This document shows positions 1-5,536 of a DNA stretch of 7,401 nt, in pieces. Each line of letters starts with the position of its first letter. Positions within the stretch are counted from its first letter, which is position 1. Location of the stretch: positions 1 through 7,401 of the forward strand of contig JAUVPY010000113.1 in assembly GCA_030598425.1 (NCBI GenBank). Reading direction: 5' to 3'. The notes below the pieces were generated by a model. That model saw only the letters and a program-made list of their open reading frames with translations, made no database searches and was not told the origin of the DNA. Source of the DNA: Anaerolineae bacterium. Its GTDB lineage: Bacteria; Chloroflexota; Anaerolineae; 4572-78; NAK82. Position numbers and translations under genes: made by a program.

Positions 1-342
1 ATAGCCGCCATCCGTGCCTATGAGCGACCGCTGGCCGAGCGTCTGATCACTGGGTTGGCGGCCATCCCCGGCGTCACCGTCTACGGCATTACCGACCCGG
101 TCCGCTTCGACCAGCGCGCGCCGACGGTTGCCTTTACGCTGGAAGGCTACACGCCGCGCCAGGTGGCTGAGCGGCTAGGAGGTGAGGGCATCTTTGTGTG
201 GGATGGCAACTACTACGCGCTGGCCGTCACCGAGCGGCTGGGGGTTGAGGAGAGTGGCGGTATGGTGCGCGTGGGCATCGCCCATTACAACACGACGGGG
301 GAAATTGATCGATTGTTGACTGTGGTCAGCGAACTGGCTTAG
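1..342 (+). CDS. Cysteine desulfurase-like protein (class V aminotransferase fold), C-terminal part only
   Basis: Frame 1 is open from the first base to a TAG at 340-342, so the gene enters from the left and its start is outside the window; 113 residues are visible. The segment has the small C-terminal domain of PLP-dependent fold-type I cysteine desulfurase/selenocysteine lyase-like enzymes: AIRAYERPLAERL, IPGVTVYG, a GIFVWDGNYYALAV stretch and a final MVRVGIAHYNTTGEIDRLL. In the family this end carries the arginine (VRVG) near the substrate carboxylate, and the 'HYNT..EID' ending is typical of the subgroup annotated as cysteine desulfurase-like, VC1184 type. Such enzymes act in the cytosol on cysteine or a related amino acid, but this subgroup's true substrate is not settled. 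The PLP lysine and active-site cysteine regions lie outside the window, so activity cannot be judged. It converges with the DUF5615 gene 71 bp away, with no strong terminator between. Family call is fairly sure, specific reaction is not. Confidence 0.85.
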   Translation: MAAIRAYERPLAERLITGLAAIPGVTVYGITDPVRFDQRAPTVAFTLEGYTPRQVAERLGGEGIFVWDGNYYALAVTERLGVEESGGMVRVGIAHYNTTGEIDRLLTVVSELA

Positions 343-413
343 CACTATTGAGGTTGAAAGAAACTGCCGATCGATTCCAATGCACCAGGTCCTTCGCAGA
401 CCCTGTTGACCTT

Positions 414-770
414 CTAATTATTAGCCCGGCGAATTCGAACAGCAGCCGGTGTCACTACGGCAAAAGCGCTCGATAATTCGTCAGAATGCTGGCCGATGGC
501 TGAGGTTACGATCTCCGCCTTTTGAATGGGTGATAACCCGGCCAGTCGTATGAGAATCACGCCAGACGTTAATCGCCCTTGGCGATACACCAACTCGCCA
601 AAATCCTTGTCGCTGGTCAACAACAAAGCACCTTGTTCATTGGCGATCTTCAATACTTCATCGTCCGCAATGCCGGGTGCCATCTCGGCAATGTACAACA
701 CAGAGTGACCATCCTGGCGAAGCTTGTCCACAATCTGTCGGTCTACACCTTCGTCGACCAGAAAATTCAT
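414..770 (-). CDS. DUF5615 PIN-like protein, probable toxin of a DUF433/DUF5615 pair
   Basis: A 118-residue protein with the DUF5615 (Mut7-C-like, PIN-like) pattern. It opens with NFLVDEGV (D6, E7), has the conserved GHSVLYIAE and GIADDEVL (D36, D37, E38), then the LLTSDKDFGELV motif (D54, D56) and a hydrophobic strand GVILIRL. In PIN-like nucleases these clustered acidic residues bind the divalent metal, and all the expected acids are present, so the fold looks intact. Length is typical for the family. The ATG (768-770) overlaps the TGA of the DUF433 gene as ATGA, which indicates translational coupling and one mRNA driven by the promoter at 1049-1077. By context it would be the toxin or effector of a VapBC-like system, probably an RNase, but toxicity of DUF5615 proteins is inferred and not shown by the sequence. 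The protein ends in an arginine-rich RIRRANN tail. Confidence 0.85.
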   Translation of the reverse strand: MNFLVDEGVDRQIVDKLRQDGHSVLYIAEMAPGIADDEVLKIANEQGALLLTSDKDFGELVYRQGRLTSGVILIRLAGLSPIQKAEIVTSAIGQHSDELSSAFAVVTPAAVRIRRANN

Positions 771-1006
771 GCTGCCTCAGTAATTGGATAAACTACATCG
801 GCACGTAACGCTTCAGCAGCAAAAGCTAGCGCGGCTTGAATCGCCTCTGATGCTAAACGAGGATGAGCTTCCAGGATTTGCTCCGGGGTTTCACCTGCAG
901 CGAGTTTTTCCAGAATAAGCTCAACAGTGATTCGGGTGCCGGCAACAACCGGTTTGCCCATCATGATAGCTGGATCAGACGTTATTAGATTCTTTTGAAC
1001 GTTCAT
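767..1006 (-). CDS. DUF433 protein, probable antitoxin and autoregulator
   Basis: A 79-residue protein matching the DUF433 signature almost end to end: ITSDPAIMMGKPVVAGTRITV (residues 8-28), ILEKLAAGETPEQIL (31-45), then HPRL and AIQAALAFAAEAL. The family is a compact winged-helix-like domain related to VapB-type antitoxins and is very often encoded just upstream of a DUF5615 gene, exactly as here (4-bp overlap). The start is ATG 1004-1006, supported by an AGGAAGG Shine-Dalgarno 6 nt upstream and by the family's usual N-terminus. The expected role is to bind and neutralise the DUF5615 partner and to repress its own promoter. A GGTAG direct repeat 10 bp apart across the -10 box is a possible binding site. 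Family assignment is firm; antitoxin function is inferred from family and operon order. Confidence 0.87.
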   Translation of the reverse strand: MNVQKNLITSDPAIMMGKPVVAGTRITVELILEKLAAGETPEQILEAHPRLASEAIQAALAFAAEALRADVVYPITEAA

Positions 1007-1012
1007 TCCGCA

Positions 1013-1019
1013 CCTTCCT
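1013..1019 (-). promoter_or_regulatory. Shine-Dalgarno of the DUF433 gene
   Basis: On the minus strand the sequence reads AGGAAGG, followed by 6 nt and then the ATG at 1006. Strength and spacing are good and fix the DUF433 start. Confidence 0.7.
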
Positions 1020-1048
1020 GAAAGCCTTGTTGCTCCCTGGACTACCCT

Positions 1049-1077
1049 ATTCTACCTTAGAAGTGATCGAGCGACAA
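1049..1077 (-). promoter_or_regulatory. Sigma-70-type promoter of the DUF433-DUF5615 operon
   Basis: Minus strand: -35 TTGTCG (1072-1077), a spacer of exactly 17 bp, and -10 TAGAAT (1049-1054, five of six consensus bases). The predicted transcription start is near 1042, giving a leader of about 36 nt before the DUF433 ATG, which contains the Shine-Dalgarno. Overlapping and following the -10 is GGTAG-aatag-GGTAG (1042-1056 on the minus strand), two identical pentamers one helical turn apart. This is a candidate operator, as expected if DUF433 autoregulates. Read by eye only. Confidence 0.5.
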
Positions 1078-1263
1078 CTGAGCGGCGGTATTCCTAGATA
1101 GGTCATGGAGATCGTAGAACACAAGTAGCGTCAGATAGCACAGTCAATAGCCTCCATTTAAGCTGATGGGGAACCCGGTTTGATCAGGCATCATCTTGCG
1201 CCTAGCCTGGCAGCACCAACCGGGCGGTTAAGACGCAACCATTCTGTGTTTCGTGTCCCACAA
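1078..1263. other. Intergenic stretch upstream of the relic; no gene seen
   Basis: Together with the relic that follows, this forms a roughly 500-bp gap without an intact gene between the TA-like promoter and the kinase. No RNA gene, array or convincing promoter was seen. It has an AT-richer, stop-rich character unlike the coding regions. Near its end is AACCCGGTTT (1172-1181), whose exact reverse complement lies at 1561-1570 beyond the relic. A short CCTA-ga-TAGG dyad sits at 1093-1102. Neither is strong enough to name. Confidence 0.5.
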
Positions 1264-1455
1264 TACAAGTTTTTCGCACCTCACTTGGGTGTCCTCTACG
1301 GCCGCTACGAGCTGCTGGACCAACTGCGCGTCTACAAGGTGCGCCCGGCCGAAGACGTGCCGCCGCACAAGTTCGAAACAGGTACCAAGAACCACGAGGG
1401 GCTGGCGGGGACGACGGCGGCCATCGACTATCTGGCCGATATTGGGGCCGAATAT
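1264..1455 (+). pseudogene. Fragment of a cysteine desulfurase-like gene (PLP-lysine segment)
   Basis: This stretch translates in one frame (inside an open frame 1180-1590 that starts with TTG) to about 64 residues resembling the middle of the cysteine desulfurase-like family: YKFFAPHLGVLYGRYELL, VYKVRPAEDVPP, FETGTKNHEGLAGT and AAIDYLADIG. The lysine of YKFF (codon 1267-1269) aligns with the PLP Schiff-base lysine of the family's S-A-Y/H-K motif. The likeness begins abruptly at 1264 and fades after about 1455. The remaining residues on both sides (an arginine-rich front and a tail to 1590) resemble nothing in the family. There is no Shine-Dalgarno, no N-terminal PLP domain and no C-terminal domain, so it cannot be a working enzyme. 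It is in the same orientation as the intact gene leaving at 342 and represents the segment just before the portion of that gene visible here. A decayed paralogue or a partial duplication is most likely. Confidence 0.75.
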
Positions 1456-1603
1456 CGAACCCTGGAAACAAGAACAGAAGCCAGGATTTTGGCAACATCG
1501 CCAAAGCACCTGCTGAAAGCTCGGGCTAACTTGACGAAATCCAACGTTTTTGAGACGGAAAAACCGGGTTACGGCCGCCGCCGGTTGTAACTAATCTGTA
1601 ACC
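1456..1603. other. Intergenic remainder between the relic and the kinase
   Basis: The relic's frame stays open to TAA 1588-1590 but its translation here has no recognisable content. AAACCGGGTT at 1561-1570 is the inverted partner of 1172-1181. A TTGACG at 1533-1538 has no acceptable -10 at normal spacing. No gene is called. Confidence 0.4.
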
Positions 1604-4510
1604 ATGAACACTGATGAAATGTGCTATAGTAGTGAAGGCAGGTTTCAAAGGATGGATAGCCTCAAGGTGCGCATCTCACATAGGAAACCGACGTCAATGC
1701 TAGGCGAAAAGAATAGAATTCCGCCCAAGCACCTCGAAGAGTGGTTGAGCGAGCACCGGGAGTCGGTCTTAAACCGCTGGCTCGATGAAGGGGCGGCGGG
1801 TGCTCAAGATGGCCACGCGATTGATGTAACCAGCCTGGGGCATACTCTGCTTCATGCTCTCACCGACGGTTCCGCCGCCGAACAGCTTTTTTCCTCGACA
1901 TATGTTTCGGAGCTCAGTCTCTCCACCTGGCATACTCTTCTCCAGGCCATGCGACTAGGCATCGTCGCCGAGCTGCGAGCCAGCACTCCCACTGAAGAGT
2001 CCTTTGAATTGCTGCTGGCCGCCGACGCGGGTTTCAGCGCACTGAGCGTCCGACTCAACCACGCGTTTGAGGAAGAGATTGACCGGATAGCGGGCGAGCG
2101 GGACCACTACCAATCGCTCTACACGGTCACCCACGAAATCGCCACCAGCCTGGAACTGGATAGGGTCGTGCGCAGTGCTTTGAACGGCGCCCTAGAAACC
2201 ACGGGCGCCGACGTGGGCGTGCTCTTGATCCTCGACCGCGAGTCGGGGCAGCTCTTCTCCTGGGCCGGCGCTGAATGGGAAGCGGCCCCCATCCAGCTTG
2301 AGACCCTGCCCGACGCCTGGACACAAGGCTGGCGCGACGAGCCCATCGCTCCCATCGGCGACATCGGCGGCCAGCCTCACGCCGAATGGCAGAACATCTT
2401 ACAAGTGCCACCAAACGTCTCTGGCGTGATCATCGCCCCCATCGTAGCCAACGGCGAGTTTTACGGATTGCTAGTCCTCGGCTCGCGGCAGGCAGATCAC
2501 TTCACGGCTGAGGACGTGACCACCGTCAGGGCCATCACCGCTCAAGTCGCCGGCGTCAGCGAGAACGCGGAGATCTATCGCCTCATCAACAGCCAGGCGC
2601 AGCAGTTGGGAGGTATGCTGCGCCACCAACAGGAGGAGGCCAGTAAGAGCCAGGCCATCCTGGAATCAATCGCCGACGGCGTCGTAGTAAACAACCCTCA
2701 GGGAAGAGTTATTCTGCTGAATCCGGCGGCAGAACGCATCCTTAACACACCTCGTGACAGTTTGATAAGCGTCGACGTCCGTCACCTGGTCGAAGCTTTC
2801 GACGATCCAGGCAGTACCGCTGCCCTGGCTGCCATCGAAGGTATTCTCGCACAGGCGAGTACCCCCTCGGAGATCGAAGTTTCCAGTTCGACACTGGAGA
2901 TGGGCAATCGTGTTATCAATGCCCACATGGCCCCGGTTGTCGCCCACCGCGACGAGTTCCTGGGGGTGGTGACGGTTCTCCGGGATACATCCAAAGAAGT
3001 AGAGGCCGATCGGGCCAAGAGCGAGTTCATCTCCACCGTTTCCCACGAATTGCGCACCCCGATGACGGCCATCAAAGGCTACACCGACCTGCTCTCCGGC
3101 GGCGCCGTTGGGCCGTTAAACGACAACCAGAAACATTTCCTGAGGGTCATCAAGAATAACACCGGCCGCCTGATCGCACTCATCAACGACCTGCTCGACA
3201 TCTCACGCATCGAAACAGGTCGTGTCCGTTTCGAACCGGCTCCAGTCGAAGTGGGCGAGATCATTGCTGACGTGGTTGAGGCGATGGCAGCCCGCGTTCA
3301 GGAACGCGGGCTGACTCTCACCTACGAGGTAGGCGCTGGCCTACCTGAAGTTATGGGAGACCGCGGCCGACTCTATCAGGTTTTGACCAACCTGGTAGGC
3401 AACGCAATCAATTACACGCCGGAAGGGAGCGTCACGGTCGAAGCCACCACCGCCGGGACGGCGGTTCAGGTAAGCGTGCACGACACCGGCGTCGGGATTG
3501 CGCGAGAGGACATCGGTCACATCTTCGACCGCTTTTATCGGGCCGACGATCCGATCGTTCAGGAAGCCAGCGGTACAGGTTTAGGGCTGCCCATCGTCAA
3601 GATGTTCGTGGAGATGCACGGCGGCCGGGTCTGGGTAGATTCAGAAAAAGGCGAAGGCAGTACTTTCACTTTTATTCTGCCGGTGTCCGGCGCCGAACTT
3701 GAGTTCGAGGAGTCGACGTCCTTACACGCACCCCCACCGCCGATCACGGCCAAAACTGTTCTGGTCGTAGACGATGACCCGGATATCGCTCAGTTGGTAC
3801 GGATGCAATTGGAGAGCAATGGATATCGCGTGCTAACCGCAAGCCGGGGACACAAAGCCTTGGAGACCGCAAGAGCAGATGAGGTCGATCTGATCGTGCT
3901 CGACAGGATTCTGCCCGACATGGATGGGCTGGATATACTCGACCAACTGAAAGGCGCCCCCTCCACCGGCAAGATCCCGATCATCATGCTGACCATCGTC
4001 GAAGATGATGGAGAGGCGATGACACGGGGTGCCAGTGCCTACCTGGTCAAACCCATCAACGAACAATTGCTGCTTGAGCAGGTGGATACGGTGCTGACCC
4101 GCGAGGGGCGGGTTCTGATCGTCGAGGATGACCCAGACACGACCGATGTGCTTACCCACGCCCTGCGTCGTGTGGGCTTCACCACAGAGGCTGCCAGAGA
4201 TGGTTATGAGGCGCTGGCCGCGGCCCGCCGGGTACGTCCCGATGTAATCATCATGGACTTGCGTCTACCTGGTATGGACGGCTATGAAGCGCTCAGCCAT
4301 CTGAAACGTAACATCACGACCGGCACAATCCCGATCATCGCGATTTCGGCACACGTTACCAACCCCGTGGCAGAACGCGAACGTTTGATCATGCTGGGCG
4401 CCACTGAGTTTTTACTCAAACCGGTCGCCGTTGAGGACTTGATCACGACGGTAGATCGAGCCATAGAAGTGGGCCGCGTCAACAGCCTCGCGATCACGGC
4501 AATTGGCTAG
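1604..4510 (+). CDS. Soluble hybrid sensor histidine kinase: RsbRD-like, GAF, PAS, HisKA, HATPase, REC, REC
   Basis: The 968-codon frame shows these parts in order: an N-terminal helical region (about 38-165, HLEEWLSEHRESVLNRWL) resembling RsbRD-type N-terminal domains; a GAF domain (about 180-325); a helical linker; a PAS domain (about 349-465, AILESIADGVVVNNPQGRV); HisKA with SHELRTP, phosphoacceptor H481; and HATPase_c with N box N600, G1 DTGVGI 627-632 and G2 GTGLGLP 657-663. Two receivers follow: REC1 with D723-D725, phosphoacceptor D767 and K816; REC2 with acceptor D885 and K939. All catalytic residues are present. There is no transmembrane segment, so it should sense a cytosolic signal through GAF/PAS. 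There is no DNA-binding output or Hpt domain, so phosphate must leave to a partner encoded elsewhere or act through protein contacts. The coordinates give the longest frame. The first 31 codons lack a Shine-Dalgarno and use several AGG/AGT codons, so ATG 1697 (AGGAA 10 nt upstream) or ATG 1652 may be the true start. It is convergent with tlyA, 9 bp apart. Confidence 0.9.
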   Translation: MNTDEMCYSSEGRFQRMDSLKVRISHRKPTSMLGEKNRIPPKHLEEWLSEHRESVLNRWLDEGAAGAQDGHAIDVTSLGHTLLHALTDGSAAEQLFSSTYVSELSLSTWHTLLQAMRLGIVAELRASTPTEESFELLLAADAGFSALSVRLNHAFEEEIDRIAGERDHYQSLYTVTHEIATSLELDRVVRSALNGALETTGADVGVLLILDRESGQLFSWAGAEWEAAPIQLETLPDAWTQGWRDEPIAPIGDIGGQPHAEWQNILQVPPNVSGVIIAPIVANGEFYGLLVLGSRQADHFTAEDVTTVRAITAQVAGVSENAEIYRLINSQAQQLGGMLRHQQEEASKSQAILESIADGVVVNNPQGRVILLNPAAERILNTPRDSLISVDVRHLVEAFDDPGSTAALAAIEGILAQASTPSEIEVSSSTLEMGNRVINAHMAPVVAHRDEFLGVVTVLRDTSKEVEADRAKSEFISTVSHELRTPMTAIKGYTDLLSGGAVGPLNDNQKHFLRVIKNNTGRLIALINDLLDISRIETGRVRFEPAPVEVGEIIADVVEAMAARVQERGLTLTYEVGAGLPEVMGDRGRLYQVLTNLVGNAINYTPEGSVTVEATTAGTAVQVSVHDTGVGIAREDIGHIFDRFYRADDPIVQEASGTGLGLPIVKMFVEMHGGRVWVDSEKGEGSTFTFILPVSGAELEFEESTSLHAPPPPITAKTVLVVDDDPDIAQLVRMQLESNGYRVLTASRGHKALETARADEVDLIVLDRILPDMDGLDILDQLKGAPSTGKIPIIMLTIVEDDGEAMTRGASAYLVKPINEQLLLEQVDTVLTREGRVLIVEDDPDTTDVLTHALRRVGFTTEAARDGYEALAAARRVRPDVIIMDLRLPGMDGYEALSHLKRNITTGTIPIIAISAHVTNPVAERERLIMLGATEFLLKPVAVEDLITTVDRAIEVGRVNSLAITAIG
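1623..1630 (+). promoter_or_regulatory. Candidate extended -10 promoter of the kinase
   Basis: TATAGT (1625-1630) directly follows a TG at 1622-1623 plus one base, the extended -10 arrangement. No -35 is recognisable 16-18 bp upstream. If used, transcription would begin near 1637, inside the longest frame, and translation would have to start at ATG 1652 or, more plausibly, ATG 1697. Weak evidence on its own. Confidence 0.3.
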
Positions 4511-4519
4511 GCAGCCAGA

Positions 4520-5320
4520 CTACGAATCGCCAGTCCCCGCGTCCGACAGGCATCCAGCGATGGCCTCCGGCAGATCAAAGTCATCGGTCGGGGTCGCCTG
4601 CCTCAAATGCATCAAGAACTCCACGTTACCGGCTGGCCCGGTGATGGGCGAACGGATCAGCCCACGCACAGCCAATCTATGGGCCGCCGCGTCGCGGGCC
4701 ACCTTCTCCAGAACCTGACGGTGCACTGCCGGATCGCGCACCACCCCCTTCTTGCCCACCTGTTCACGCCGCGCTTCAAATTGTGGCTTGACCAATGGGA
4801 GGACGTCCGCGTCAGGGGCCAGCCAGCCGACAACCACGGGAAACAGCAGTTTGAGCGAGATAAACGACACATCAAGAGTTACAATCCCTACCGGCTCGGG
4901 CAACGACTCCAGGTAACGGGCATTGGTTCTCTCCTTGACGATCACTCGCTCGTCCTGGCGCAGCTTCCACGCCAGTTGGCCGTATCCCACATCAATAGCG
5001 TACACGCGGACGGCACTTCGCTGGAGCAGACAATCTGTGAAACCGCCGGTTGATGCCCCGACGTCCGCACAGATGGCACCCCGGATCGACACGCCGAATG
5101 CATCGAGGGCGGCCGCCAGCTTGAGGCCTCCCCGGCTCACATAGGGCAAACGCTGCTTCACCGCCACCTGGACATCGGCGAGCGCTTTTGCTCCCGGCTT
5201 GGTGGCAGGCTGACCGTTTACAGTAACCTGTCCAGCCAGTATCAATGCTTGTGCCTGGCTGCGACTGTCAGCCAACTCGCGCAGCACCAACAGGTGATCG
5301 AGGCGGATCTTATCTTGCAT
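4520..5320 (-). CDS. tlyA: TlyA family rRNA (cytidine-2'-O)-methyltransferase
   Basis: A 266-residue protein of normal TlyA length. Residues 1-60 form an S4 RNA-binding domain (IRLDHLLVLRELADSRSQAQ, then ILAGQVTVNGQPATKPG). After the LPYVSRGG linker comes an FtsJ/RrmJ-like SAM domain with the SAM loop DVGASTGGFTD (86-96) and IDVGYGQL (109-116). The catalytic K-D-K-E tetrad is complete: K67 (GGLKL), D150 (LDVSFIS), K178 (VKPQFE) and E234 (NVEFL), at nearly the same spacing as in mycobacterial TlyA. Family members 2'-O-methylate cytidines in 16S and/or 23S rRNA (C1409 and C1920 by E. coli numbering) and so set capreomycin sensitivity; some are also called hemolysins for historical reasons. Which rRNA is modified here is unknown. 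ATG 5318-5320 opens the S4 domain correctly, with no Shine-Dalgarno before it, and the promoter predicts a leaderless message. It is divergent from the UbiA-family gene and convergent with the kinase. Confidence 0.93.
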   Translation of the reverse strand: MQDKIRLDHLLVLRELADSRSQAQALILAGQVTVNGQPATKPGAKALADVQVAVKQRLPYVSRGGLKLAAALDAFGVSIRGAICADVGASTGGFTDCLLQRSAVRVYAIDVGYGQLAWKLRQDERVIVKERTNARYLESLPEPVGIVTLDVSFISLKLLFPVVVGWLAPDADVLPLVKPQFEARREQVGKKGVVRDPAVHRQVLEKVARDAAAHRLAVRGLIRSPITGPAGNVEFLMHLRQATPTDDFDLPEAIAGCLSDAGTGDS

Positions 5321-5326
5321 AAAACA

Positions 5327-5355
5327 AGGATAATCTCAACCGAAGCCCGTGTCAA
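5327..5355 (-). promoter_or_regulatory. tlyA promoter, predicted leaderless start
   Basis: Minus strand: a perfect -35 TTGACA (5350-5355), a 17-bp spacer and -10 TATCCT (5327-5332, four of six). Only six bases separate the -10 from the tlyA ATG, so the expected transcription start falls at about the A of the start codon (5320). The absence of any Shine-Dalgarno before that ATG agrees. Confidence 0.6.
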
Positions 5356-5368
5356 GCTGCAGGGGACG

Positions 5369-5391
5369 TGTCCAGGACATAAGGCCATAAG
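5369..5391. promoter_or_regulatory. Operator-like dyad and short tandem repeat upstream of the tlyA -35
   Basis: TGTCC-A-GGACA (5369-5379) is a perfect dyad around one central base. It is followed and slightly overlapped by CATAAG-gc-CATAAG (5378-5391), an 8-bp-period direct repeat that runs into the large hairpin. The location, 14 bp beyond the tlyA -35 and between divergent promoters, suits a regulator site, but no regulator is known and short symmetry can arise by chance. Confidence 0.3.
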
Positions 5392-5438
5392 ACTTCCGAA
5401 GTTTCAGCCTCAAATCTTGAGGCAACTTCGGAAGTCTT
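5389..5438. repeat. Large near-perfect hairpin between divergent promoters
   Basis: Outer arms AAGACTTCCGAAGTT (5389-5403) and AACTTCGGAAGTCTT (5424-5438) pair over 15 bp without mismatch. Inner arms GCCTCAA (5407-5413) and TTGAGGC (5417-5423) pair over 7 bp around an ATC loop, with one 3-nt bulge (TCA, 5404-5406). Each outer arm is itself a dyad (ACTTC, one base, GAAGT). On the + strand it ends in TTTT (5437-5440), like an intrinsic terminator, yet no gene reads into it: tlyA leaves leftward and the UbiA-family promoter lies to the right. It could be a palindromic dispersed repeat, a protein-binding site or an insulator against antisense transcription. The structure itself is certain, the function unknown. 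Confidence 0.85.
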
Positions 5439-5476
5439 TTCCAGACCTGCTGGGAGCTTTCAACTGCGGGGAAAAC

Positions 5477-5505
5477 TTGCGACTTACATCTTTTGTATAT
5501 ATCAT
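5477..5505 (+). promoter_or_regulatory. Promoter of the UbiA-family gene
   Basis: -35 TTGCGA (5477-5482, four of six), 17-bp spacer, -10 TATCAT (5500-5505, five of six) in an AT-rich TGTATATATCAT context. The expected transcription start near 5512 gives a leader of about 25 nt holding the AGGAG site. The -10 overlaps the in-frame ATG 5504, which argues against that ATG as the start. Confidence 0.5.
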
Positions 5506-5525
5506 GCCATTTCGAGACTTTTCCC

Positions 5526-5530
5526 AGGAG
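5526..5530 (+). promoter_or_regulatory. Shine-Dalgarno deciding the GTG 5537 start
   Basis: AGGAG lies 6 nt before GTG 5537-5539. Neither the in-frame ATG at 5504 nor the longer frame reaching back to 5249 has such a site. Confidence 0.7.
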
Positions 5531-5536
5531 TTAGCT

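Noticed and set aside
387..408. Weak hairpin CAGGTC...GACCCTG between the two convergent genes as a terminator
   Set aside because: Only six pairs with a bulge and no T-run after it; could be chance.
1533..1560. TTGACG upstream of the kinase as a -35 box
   Set aside because: No acceptable -10 lies 16-18 bp downstream.
1180..1590. 136-codon open frame taken as a real gene
   Set aside because: Only codons 29-92 resemble a known family, and that part is an internal enzyme segment. It starts with TTG without a Shine-Dalgarno, so it is called a relic.
2666..3046. 126-codon frame antisense to the PAS region of the kinase
   Set aside because: Shadow of the GC-rich coding frame; no start signal, no recognisable domain, and the sense frame is clearly a kinase.
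4607..5053. 148-codon + strand frame opposite tlyA
   Set aside because: The minus frame has all TlyA motifs; this frame shows no domain and no ribosome binding site.
5249..5536. 96-codon N-terminal extension of the UbiA-family gene in the same open frame
   Set aside because: It would overlap the tlyA start, both promoters and the hairpin, has no family likeness and no Shine-Dalgarno; GTG 5537 has AGGAG at 6 nt.
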